DNA from: an uncultured Flavobacteriales bacterium
GTDB taxonomy: Bacteria; Bacteroidota; Bacteroidia; Flavobacteriales_D; Crocinitomicaceae
NCBI GenBank assembly: GCA_903899795.1
Contig: CAIUKX010000315.1
Location: 1-19,723, forward strand
Direction: 5' to 3'
Length of the DNA: 19,723 nucleotides
In this document: in pieces, positions 13,304-19,723 of the stretch
Numbering within the stretch: position 1 is the first letter of the stretch
Layout: the number at the start of each line of letters is the position of its first letter
Notes under the pieces: model-generated
Told to the model about the DNA's origin: nothing
The model's database searches: none
The model's input: only the letters and a program-made list of their open reading frames with translations
Program-made: the position numbers and the translations under genes

Positions 13304-16090
13304 ATGAAATCTACTTACTGCATATTTCTGTTAGTCATCCTTCTCTTTTCATGTCATGAAAAAAAGAATGAAGGTATAGATTCATTTCATTTGGATGTCG
13401 TTGAAGCAAAAGAAATCGTTCTCTCAAAGGATAGTTTAAAATCTCCTGATGTAATAGTGATCGATGAAAAAAAACTGATCAAAACTTCTCTAAAAAATTT
13501 AAGCTCCACGCCGACCAATACAAACATCAAAAAAATAGGAGAATTACCGGTTTTACACCTCTTGAATCCTGAGCGTGTAACGATGGGGACAGCTCAATTT
13601 CCATTGCCTAAAAAATTTGATGCGGCCGACAGTCAGTACGTAGCTGGAAACGGGGAAGTATTAATGGTAAAAGATGCTTTTATCAGGGATCAGAATCCCC
13701 AGAATTTCTCAACTTTCCGCAAATTACAAGGATTGAAACACAACAACGTGCAATCCGTTATCCAGGACAAAAAGGGAAATATCTGGGCGGGAACAGCGGG
13801 AGGCGTCACGAAATACGATGGCAGAAACTTTACACATTACACCACCAAAGAAGGCTTGATCGACAATTTTGTCTGGTGTTTGTACAATGATCATTTGGGG
13901 AACATTTGGATCGGATCAAGTGGCGGAGTCACAAAATACGATGGAAAAAACTTTACATATCTCAAACCCGCAAAATCCGGTCAGCACAATTCCGTGATGT
14001 GCATTACGGAAGACCGAAATGGAAATATGTGGTTTGGAACTTTTGGCAATGGTATCATCAAATACGATGGAAAAAGTTACACATCGTATACAACCAAGCA
14101 AGGACTGGTAAGCGATAAAGTTCTCGTTATTAAAGAAGACAGCAAACAAAATATCTGGATCGGAACTGAATCAGGAATTTCCATCCTCCATGCAAATTCC
14201 ATCACCAGTTATTCTCACCGCAAAGGATGCTTCACCAATATCAAAGACATCACCGAAGATAAAAAAAGGAAAATTTGGATTGGTTCGGAAGACAAAGGTG
14301 TGATGAAATATGATGGTCATACTTTTTTCAAACTGACTGAACAAGAAGGCCTATTGAGCAATGTCGTTTTTTCAATTCTAGAAGATCAAAATAATGCAAT
14401 CTGGATCGGAACCCGCGAAGGAGCTGTGAAATATGAAGATCAAACACTGACTTATTACACCGTAAATGAAGGTTTAAGCAGTAATAACATCTGGAAAATT
14501 CATCAAAACCGAGATGGGGGACTATGGTTTGGTACCTTGGGCGGATTATCCAAATACGAAGGAAACAAATTTGTCCATTTTACTCAAAAAGAAGGACTTC
14601 CACTGCATACTGTTTTGGCTATTCAGCAAATGGAAAATGGTGATCTCTGGTTCGGAACCGACGGTGGAGGAATTTCGATCTACGATGGCAAAAAGATTTC
14701 CAGTTTGACCACAAATGAGGGTTTAATCAATGATGAAGTTCACAGTCTCTTTATCGATAGTAAGAAAAACCGCTGGATCGCAACCGGTAATGGAGTCGCT
14801 CTGTTTGATGGAAAAACTTTTACACATTTCACCGTAAACGAAGGTTTACCGGATCCCTACATCTGGAAAGTTATAGAAGATAAAAAGGGAAATATCTGGA
14901 TCGTTAGTAATGGTGGTGTTACCAAGTATGATGGCAATAGAGTGGACGAAGCTCGAAACAGCACCTCAGATGCAAAGGAAAATCAAGATCTTAAAAAAGT
15001 AAATGGAAAATATGTCAAAACATTTTCAAACTACTTCCAAAACCAGGGATTGCTGAACATTGATGTCAGAGATGTACTTCTCGATAAACAGGGCGCTATT
15101 TGGTTTGCCAATTTTGAAGGGGGACTCTGTAAGTGGGATGGCGAAAAAATGATCCAATTCACCGAAAAAGAGGGATTAAAAAGCAATGAAATCAGAGTAC
15201 TTTTCGAAGATTTAGCAGGCAATATTTGGTTCGGAACAGGTGATTATGGTTTGACAAAATACGATGGTAACCGAGTGGATGCACTTGAACAGGGCGATAA
15301 AAGTATTCAAACCTATGATTTGAAAAAAGTCAATGGAAAATACATCAAAACCTTCACCAATTTTACCGAGAAAGACGGATTGTGCAACAATGTCGTTTTG
15401 GACATTCTTCAGGACAAAGATCAAAATTTATGGATCGGTACCCGCTTCGGATTGAGCATGTTGTCACACGAAAAACTAGATGGTTATTACCGACAAAAAA
15501 ATGAGGATCAAGAAAAATCCATCCTGTTTAAAAACTACCTGTACGAAGATGGATTTTTGGGAATCGGCATCAATATGAATTCAATGTTTATTGCGAAAGA
15601 CGGAACCATTTGGGCCGGAACAAATGATAAACTAACGGCCTTCCATCCGGAACAATGTTCAACAAAGAAAAACGAACTCAACATTGAATTGACAAGCATC
15701 GATTTATTCAATGAAGTGATTCCCTGGGCAAAATTACTCCACAACAACGATACGATTCTTACGCTCGGTAATGGCGTAAAAGTTGGAAATTTCAAATTTA
15801 ACGGTGTAACAAAATGGTATGGATTGCCAAAAAAATTATCTCTGGACCATTCCAACAACTACCTGACCTTCAATTTCACAGGGATCACTATGAACCAGCC
15901 GAAATTTGTAAAATACAAGTATCTCCTCGAAGGGAACGATGATAATTGGAGCGCCTTGTCCACCACTTCTCATGCTTCTTACGGGAATTTATCTCCGGGA
16001 AATTATGTGTTCAGAGTGAAAGCTATGAACAGTGACGGAATCTGGAGCAAAGAATTTCAATATAGCTTTGTTATTCGCCCTCCGTGGTAG
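13304..16090 (+). CDS. Two-component-type propeller sensor (Reg_prop x ~14, Y_Y_Y), N-terminal part of an amber-split sensor-phosphatase
   Basis: 928 residues before a TAG. The N-terminus is hydrophobic and ends in FSC (Cys17), lipobox-like. From about residue 140 to 775 there are 14 Reg_prop repeats with the n-(I/M/L)-W-(I/F/A)-G-T ... KYDG pattern (for example NIWIGSSGGVTKYDG), enough for two seven-bladed propellers. A Y_Y_Y domain follows (about 865-920: KYKYLLEGNDDNWSAL, SPGNYVFRVKAMNSDGIWS). The protein ends RPPW. The same reading frame continues past the TAG with KTWWF, a membrane helix, a coiled coil and a SpoIIE phosphatase, so this is the extracytoplasmic half of a single sensor protein. 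The junction normally reads PPWYKTWW or similar; TAG probably replaces a Tyr or Trp codon. The stimulus is unknown; periplasmic Reg_prop sensors of Bacteroidota often detect glycans. Confidence 0.9.
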   Translation: MKSTYCIFLLVILLFSCHEKKNEGIDSFHLDVVEAKEIVLSKDSLKSPDVIVIDEKKLIKTSLKNLSSTPTNTNIKKIGELPVLHLLNPERVTMGTAQFPLPKKFDAADSQYVAGNGEVLMVKDAFIRDQNPQNFSTFRKLQGLKHNNVQSVIQDKKGNIWAGTAGGVTKYDGRNFTHYTTKEGLIDNFVWCLYNDHLGNIWIGSSGGVTKYDGKNFTYLKPAKSGQHNSVMCITEDRNGNMWFGTFGNGIIKYDGKSYTSYTTKQGLVSDKVLVIKEDSKQNIWIGTESGISILHANSITSYSHRKGCFTNIKDITEDKKRKIWIGSEDKGVMKYDGHTFFKLTEQEGLLSNVVFSILEDQNNAIWIGTREGAVKYEDQTLTYYTVNEGLSSNNIWKIHQNRDGGLWFGTLGGLSKYEGNKFVHFTQKEGLPLHTVLAIQQMENGDLWFGTDGGGISIYDGKKISSLTTNEGLINDEVHSLFIDSKKNRWIATGNGVALFDGKTFTHFTVNEGLPDPYIWKVIEDKKGNIWIVSNGGVTKYDGNRVDEARNSTSDAKENQDLKKVNGKYVKTFSNYFQNQGLLNIDVRDVLLDKQGAIWFANFEGGLCKWDGEKMIQFTEKEGLKSNEIRVLFEDLAGNIWFGTGDYGLTKYDGNRVDALEQGDKSIQTYDLKKVNGKYIKTFTNFTEKDGLCNNVVLDILQDKDQNLWIGTRFGLSMLSHEKLDGYYRQKNEDQEKSILFKNYLYEDGFLGIGINMNSMFIAKDGTIWAGTNDKLTAFHPEQCSTKKNELNIELTSIDLFNEVIPWAKLLHNNDTILTLGNGVKVGNFKFNGVTKWYGLPKKLSLDHSNNYLTFNFTGITMNQPKFVKYKYLLEGNDDNWSALSTTSHASYGNLSPGNYVFRVKAMNSDGIWSKEFQYSFVIRPPW
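16088..16090 (+). other. In-frame TAG interrupting the sensor-phosphatase gene
   Basis: The codons around it read CCT CCG TGG TAG AAA ACC TGG TGG TTC (P P W stop K T W W F). Both flanks are intact and in the same frame, and the residues on both sides form the conserved linker between Y_Y_Y and the membrane helix. A single base change from TAT, TAC or TGG would produce it. Confidence 0.9.
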
Positions 16091-17035
16091 AAAACCTGGT
16101 GGTTCATATCATTTTCCATATTACTTAGTTTGACCGGTGCCGTCTATTATGTCAAATGGCGGGAACAAAAACTCAAAGAGGAAAAAGATATTCTGGAGAA
16201 AAAAGTAGAGGAACGAACTATTGAAGTGAAAAAAGAAAAAACGATCGTTGAACAACAAAAGTTCCTGATTGAGGAAAAACACAAAGAAATCAAGGACAGT
16301 ATCAATTATGCCGAACGAATTCAACGTGCGTTGCTCGCCAGTTCCAAACTATTAAGCGAAAATCTGAAAGAATATTTTGTAATCTTCAAACCGAAAGATG
16401 TTGTAAGTGGTGATTTTTACTGGGCAACCCGACTGCCTGACAACCATTTCATTCTAGCGACTGCTGACAGTACAGGTCACGGAGTTCCCGGCGCGATTAT
16501 GAGTATGTTGAATATTTCTTGTTTGGATAAAACAGTTACTAAGGGATTTATCAATCCGGATGAAATTCTCAACGAAACCCGGAAATTGGTGATCGAAAAT
16601 CTCAATCACGATGAAGACAGCGGAAAAGACGGAATGGATGTGAGCTTGATCAGTATTGATTTTCAAACCAAAATAATGAGAAGTGCTTCGGCTTATAATT
16701 CCGTTTGGGTTGTTCGCAATGAGCAAATGATCGAATTGAAAGCAGATAAAATGCCGATCGGTAAACACGAAAACGATACTATTCCTTTTCAACTTCAGAC
16801 CTTTCAACTTCAATCAGGAGATCTTGTTTATACATTTACGGATGGTTACCAGGATCAATTCGGGGGACCTAACGAAAAGAAATTCAAGGCGAAACAATTG
16901 CTCGATTTAATTCTGAATATTTCCGGCGAATCGATGGAAAAACAAAAAGACATTCTGGATCAGACTTTTGAAAACTGGAAAGGAGAATTGGATCAGACTG
17001 ATGATGTTTGTCTGATTGCATTTAAAATTTCCTGA
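16091..17035 (+). pseudogene. C-terminal part of the split sensor: membrane helix, coiled coil, SpoIIE-type PP2C phosphatase
   Basis: 314 in-frame codons after the TAG. First comes a membrane helix (KTWWFISFSILLSL, then TGAVYYVKW, codons 930-952 of the joined frame). A charged coiled coil follows (EQKLKEEKDILEKKVEER and onward), with the linker SINYAERIQRALL that is common before Bacteroidota SpoIIE domains. The PP2C/SpoIIE phosphatase has its metal-binding motifs: VSGDFYWA, ADSTGHGVPGAIMS, FTDGYQDQFGG and DQTDDVCLIAFKI. The domain looks catalytically complete. It would dephosphorylate Ser/Thr-phosphorylated anti-anti-sigma-type partners. The only nearby start is a TTG at 16130, inside the membrane helix; the first ATG lies far inside the phosphatase domain. 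Independent translation is therefore unlikely. It is either a nonsense-mutated gene half or is made by readthrough. Confidence 0.75.
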
Positions 17036-17131
17036 AATTCTTTTTCGAATCAGTATCACCTTTTAACTTGATCGTTATCATTCAATGAGCTCTTGAGACT
17101 TTCTACCTTCGATTCATAAAATTGACGTATT

Positions 17132-17545
17132 ATGAATTTGATAGCATCTCCAAAATCAGTCCTGTTGCTAAACGCCGGACTTGATGTTCTTCACGAACAA
17201 AGCAATGAATGGTTGAGCGAAATCGCTTTTTGGCGGGACGAAACTGCCTTTTTTTATGCTTTAGTGGTTGAAAAAACCCTTACAGCCGTTCCGATCGCTG
17301 CTAGAGAAACAATTGAAGAAATTGAAAATGCATTGGTTTCTCTTACAGGTGGGGAACTCGAGGAATTACAAAAAGCGGTTGAACAACATGAAAACTATCT
17401 GGGTTATTTGCTCGAAACAAATCCGGATCACGATGGAAATTACCGTGAAAAGCATAAATTATTAGAAATGAAATTTAAGGAATTGGAAAGAAGATTCAGG
17501 AAACTGAAATCAGAGATTTTTGATTTGGTGAAAATGTCAAAATAA
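17132..17545 (+). CDS. Hypothetical small helical protein
   Basis: 137 residues, ATG start, no signal peptide or membrane segment. The sequence is almost entirely helix-forming and charged. An N-terminal part contains SNEWLSEIAFWRDETAFFYA (residues 25-44), with the W-x-x-E-x-x-F-x-x-x-E-x-x-F spacing seen in an uncharacterised Bacteroidota helical-bundle group. A C-terminal coiled-coil-like region follows (KHKLLEMKFKELERRFRKL). I cannot name the function. It follows the SpoIIE half by 96 bases on the same strand and ends just before a terminator, so it could be the last gene of that transcript. A TACCTTCG at 17104-17111, one base off the -7 consensus, might provide its own promoter. Confidence 0.7.
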   Translation: MNLIASPKSVLLLNAGLDVLHEQSNEWLSEIAFWRDETAFFYALVVEKTLTAVPIAARETIEEIENALVSLTGGELEELQKAVEQHENYLGYLLETNPDHDGNYREKHKLLEMKFKELERRFRKLKSEIFDLVKMSK

Positions 17546-17726
17546 AAGAAAAGGATTCATCTCGTGAGAATGAATCCTTTCTTTTTCTGTTGTAAATTTT
17601 TTTACTTTCAATGGATCGCTGCACGAACCTACCGTCGAAAAATCCTTGTTCCTTTTGACTGTTTCGTGAGGCTCCAATCTTTATCTTGAGCAATTGCTCA
17701 GCCGATAATTTTTTGACCTTTTTCAT
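17496..17726 (-). CDS. Possible small basic protein (low confidence)
   Basis: ATG start, 76 codons. The first 50 residues look like a real small basic protein: MKKVKKLSAEQLLKIKIGAS, then GFFDGRFVQRS, then KKIYNRKRK. They resemble small uncharacterised Bacteroidota proteins ending in a Y-x-RK-rich tail, as far as I recall; I cannot name a family. A textbook promoter, TTTG-19 bases-TACATTTG, ends 23 bases before the ATG. Against it, the last 25 residues are encoded by the terminator hairpin and the 3' end of the oppositely oriented helical-protein gene, so the mRNA may end before the stop codon. Either the protein is real with an unusual tail, the 3' end has been lost by mutation, or the transcript is a small RNA. 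Confidence 0.35.
   Translation of the reverse strand: MKKVKKLSAEQLLKIKIGASRNSQKEQGFFDGRFVQRSIESKKIYNRKRKDSFSRDESFSFILTFSPNQKSLISVS
17550..17580. terminator. Bidirectional rho-independent terminator
   Basis: AAAGGATTCAT pairs with ATGAATCCTTT, a perfect 11-bp stem (17550-17560 with 17570-17580). It is followed by CTTTTTCT on the plus strand and by TTCTTTTATTTT on the minus strand. It ends the helical-protein gene and lies at the right place to end the short minus-strand transcript starting near 17744. Confidence 0.88.
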
Positions 17727-17749
17727 GTGTGGTGATTTTTTTATTCTAC

Positions 17750-17780
17750 CAAATGTACAAAAATCTAGCCCACATACAAA
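17750..17780 (-). promoter_or_regulatory. Bacteroidota-type promoter, TTTG-N19-TACATTTG
   Basis: On the minus strand TTTG (17780-17777) and TACATTTG (17757-17750) are separated by 19 bases, inside the optimal 17-23 range for the Bacteroidota primary sigma factor. The upstream element lies within the last codons of the adenine deaminase gene. The predicted start of transcription is around 17744. It is the best promoter match in the window. Confidence 0.55.
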
Positions 17781-19393
17781 GAAGTAAATTCAAATTTCCC
17801 GCCATCAAACAATCCTTTGTCACTCAATTTCAATTCGGGAATGACCAGTAGGGCCAAAAAAGACATCGTCATATAGGGCGATTGTAAAGTACTTCCCCAC
17901 AATTTCACGAGATGATCCAGTTTTTCATAATGAGCGGCAATTTCATATCCGTCTTTATTACTCATCAATCCTGCAACTGGTAAACGAAGAATTTCTTTTG
18001 TTTCTCCTTTGACTGCACAAACTCCGCCTTTGTATTCGATCAATAAATTGATGGAGGCAATGATATCATCGTCATTTGTCCCGATTGCAATAATGTTATG
18101 ACTATCATGAACTACACTAGAAGCAAAAGCACCTTCTTTCAATCCAACATTTTTTACAAACGCTATTGCTGGTGGAGCATTGTGATACCGATTGACAACC
18201 ACCATTTTCAAGACATCCTGCTGAACATCACTTTTCAAATAACCATTTTCAGACGGAATTTCAGTAACCACATGCCCTGTGATTAATTGTCCATCCTCAA
18301 CCGTTATTACCTTAACTTTTTTATCCTGATTTGTTACTTGAATTGCTTCTACTGAAACGGGCGAACAATCAAAATTATTGACTATTTCCGCATTTATTGA
18401 TCGAATATTACTTTTTTCATGATCAGAAACCTGTTCGCCATCGATATAAGTTGCCAAAACGTTAAAGTCAGAAAGATTGTTTACAAGGATAAAATCAGCG
18501 GGATCATTTTCCTGTAAAAGTCCGACATTCATTTTGTAATGCAAAACAGGATTGACACATGCTGCTCGCAAGACTTTCATCATCTCGATACCTTTTTCAA
18601 GTGCTCTTTTTACCAATAAATTGATATGTCCAACCACCAAATCATTCGGATGTTTATCATCTGAACAGAACATCATGTTTTCCCAATGATCGTGCATGAG
18701 ATCGATCAAGGCCTCAAAATTTTTGGCGGCACTTCCTTCACGAATCAGGATTTTCATTCCTAATTGCAATTTCTCAAGTGCTTCTTCAGCGGTAAAGCAT
18801 TCGTGATCGGTTGTAATTCCTGCTGAGATATAGTTTCGAATATTTTCACCTCTTAATCCTGGAGCGTGACCATCTACTACTTTTCCATAGCGATGAGCCA
18901 ATTCTATTTTTTTCATCACGACTTCATCTTTCGCAATGACACCCGGGAAATTCATCATTTCTGCCAGATAAACTACTTCCGGTAATTGAAGTAATTCATC
19001 CACTTCATTGACACCTATTTCCGCACCTGCCGTTTCAAACGATGTCGCCGGAACACAAGATGGCGCACCGAAATAAAATTTAAAAGGAACTTTTTTACCA
19101 TTTTCGATCATGTATTTCACACCATGGATTCCCAAAACATTTCCGATTTCATGTGGGTCTGAAATTGTCCCGACCGTACCATGAGGAACTGCCAAACGCG
19201 CAAATTCAGAAGGAATCAGCATGGAGCTTTCCACATGAACATGTGAATCAACAAAACCAGGTAGGATATAAATTTTGGAATCAGTTTCCTTGGGTTTTAT
19301 ACTAGAAATAATCCCATTTTCAACCGTTATTTCCCCTTTGAAAATACGTGAATTCAGTACATCAACTATGATCCCTTCTATCGTAAACTGCAT
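17765..19393 (-). CDS. ade: Adenine deaminase
   Basis: A 542-residue amidohydrolase that converts adenine to hypoxanthine plus ammonia in purine salvage; cytoplasmic and metal-dependent. Visible motifs in order are PGFVDSHVHVESSM (metal-binding HxH, residues about 45-60), HGTVGTISDPHEIGNV, VDGHAPGL (metal His), GITTDHE, and CSDDKHPNDL (catalytic Asp region). The C-terminal adenine-deaminase domain has VVHDSHNIIAIGTND and the GLMS segment. Length and order are those of bacterial Ade (AdeC family). I place the start at the ATG 19391-19393, not at a TTG two codons earlier: MQFTIEGIIVDV begins the first strand normally. A small gene ends 11 bases upstream on the same strand, so the two are probably co-transcribed. 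Confidence 0.94.
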   Translation of the reverse strand: MQFTIEGIIVDVLNSRIFKGEITVENGIISSIKPKETDSKIYILPGFVDSHVHVESSMLIPSEFARLAVPHGTVGTISDPHEIGNVLGIHGVKYMIENGKKVPFKFYFGAPSCVPATSFETAGAEIGVNEVDELLQLPEVVYLAEMMNFPGVIAKDEVVMKKIELAHRYGKVVDGHAPGLRGENIRNYISAGITTDHECFTAEEALEKLQLGMKILIREGSAAKNFEALIDLMHDHWENMMFCSDDKHPNDLVVGHINLLVKRALEKGIEMMKVLRAACVNPVLHYKMNVGLLQENDPADFILVNNLSDFNVLATYIDGEQVSDHEKSNIRSINAEIVNNFDCSPVSVEAIQVTNQDKKVKVITVEDGQLITGHVVTEIPSENGYLKSDVQQDVLKMVVVNRYHNAPPAIAFVKNVGLKEGAFASSVVHDSHNIIAIGTNDDDIIASINLLIEYKGGVCAVKGETKEILRLPVAGLMSNKDGYEIAAHYEKLDHLVKLWGSTLQSPYMTMSFLALLVIPELKLSDKGLFDGGKFEFTSLYVG

Positions 19394-19404
19394 GTCCAAA
19401 TATA

Positions 19405-19584
19405 CTAATATTCGATTTTACCCGTCATTGTTTGCCACTCTTTGAAAGCAACTAAAGCCTCATCGTTGAGAATTTGTTCGGTTGGTAATTGTCGAAAGGC
19501 ATGTTCTAAGTCCAATTCCTCGTATATAAACTGATCATCAAACCCGATCGCCGCAGCATCAAACTTCGTATTTGCATAATACAT
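19405..19584 (-). CDS. Hypothetical small acidic protein upstream of ade
   Basis: From the ATG at 19582-19584 the product is 59 residues: MYYANTKFDAAAIGFDDQFI, then EELDLEHAFRQLPTEQIL, ending FKEWQTMTGKIEY. It is acidic, has no membrane segment, and I do not recognise a family. The frame is open further back, to a GTG at 19684-19686 (93 residues). That longer version would run through a hairpin at 19647-19674 that looks like the terminator of the preceding gene. I therefore prefer the inner ATG, which is preceded by a purine-rich AGGGATAGG about 7 bases upstream. Its stop codon is 11 bases before the ade ATG, which suggests a two-gene operon. Confidence 0.55.
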   Translation of the reverse strand: MYYANTKFDAAAIGFDDQFIYEELDLEHAFRQLPTEQILNDEALVAFKEWQTMTGKIEY

Positions 19585-19646
19585 TTCGCACCTATCCCTA
19601 TTGTGGATTATTTGCGGTATAGTTCTTTGAGATATAGTAAATAGAA

Positions 19647-19674
19647 CCCTCGATAAATACACATTCATCGAGGG
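19647..19674 (-). terminator. Probable terminator of a gene beyond the right edge
   Basis: CCCTCGAT and ATCGAGGG form a perfect 8-bp stem with a 12-nt loop. On the minus strand it is followed by TTCTATTT, a moderate T-rich tail. It would end a minus-strand gene located to the right of the window. Confidence 0.55.
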
Positions 19675-19723
19675 ATATAACTTCACAATTATATGTTATT
19701 AGTTTTTCTTCCTGCAATTGCGC

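Noticed and set aside
16130..17035. A separate SpoIIE phosphatase gene starting at the TTG 16130
   Set aside because: The TTG lies inside the membrane helix, no ribosome-binding site precedes it, and the same frame is open back to the TAG with conserved residues. It is the second half of the upstream gene.
17026..17044. Terminator at the end of the SpoIIE part (AATTTC/GAAATT followed by CTTTTT)
   Set aside because: The loop would have only two bases and the stem is all A/T except one pair, so a stable hairpin is unlikely.

Overview
The window looks like chromosomal DNA of a Bacteroidota bacterium, most likely order Flavobacteriales (a Fluviicola/Crocinitomicaceae-type genome is my guess, not shown). 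The reasons are AT-rich coding and very AT-rich spacers, promoters of the TAnnTTTG type, a GxxExxY protein, a DUF2490 outer-membrane protein, a Big_5-type lipoprotein, a SUMF1/GldK-like secreted protein, and a Reg_prop/Y_Y_Y/SpoIIE sensor. No rRNA, tRNA or CRISPR array was seen.

Layout. (1) 1-1500 is decayed mobile DNA: the C-terminal tail of an IS1595-type transposase, an internal piece of an ISAs1-type transposase, and a GxxExxY (PDDEXK_3) gene without a normal start, lying between inverted copies of a CATATAAGG tandem motif. (2) 1524-2809 holds a PolB-type 3'-5' exonuclease (minus) and the tRNA adenosine deaminase TadA (plus). (3) 3109-6770 is a phosphate module: a PiT transporter and its DUF47 partner in one minus-strand operon, divergent from a DUF2490 outer-membrane protein. 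The spacer carries TTAA-containing direct repeats with an 11-bp period, which resemble a Pho-type operator. (4) 6798-7211 is a bacilliredoxin. (5) 7391-10596 is a tightly packed minus-strand operon: free methionine-(R)-sulfoxide reductase, a Big_5-type lipoprotein, and a flippase-like LPG-synthase-TM protein with an EF-hand-like loop. Upstream of it on the same strand is a 612-residue secreted protein built from two degenerate SUMF1-like units. (6) 12640-17545 is plus strand: a 2OG-Fe(II) oxygenase, a very large sensor-phosphatase gene, and a small helical protein. (7) 17496-19674 is minus strand: adenine deaminase with a tiny upstream gene, and a possible small ORF or small RNA behind its own promoter.

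The most striking observation is in region 6. A Reg_prop (about 14 repeats)/Y_Y_Y sensor and a coiled-coil/SpoIIE phosphatase form one continuous reading frame (13304-17035), interrupted only by a TAG codon at 16088-16090. That codon sits inside the conserved PPW-x-KTWW junction before the membrane helix, and no plausible restart follows it. This is either a very recent nonsense mutation, a sequencing error, or programmed readthrough. The next most interesting signals are the 11-bp-spaced repeats at the phosphate locus, the inverted repeats around the GxxExxY gene, and the promoter-small ORF-terminator unit at 17540-17780.
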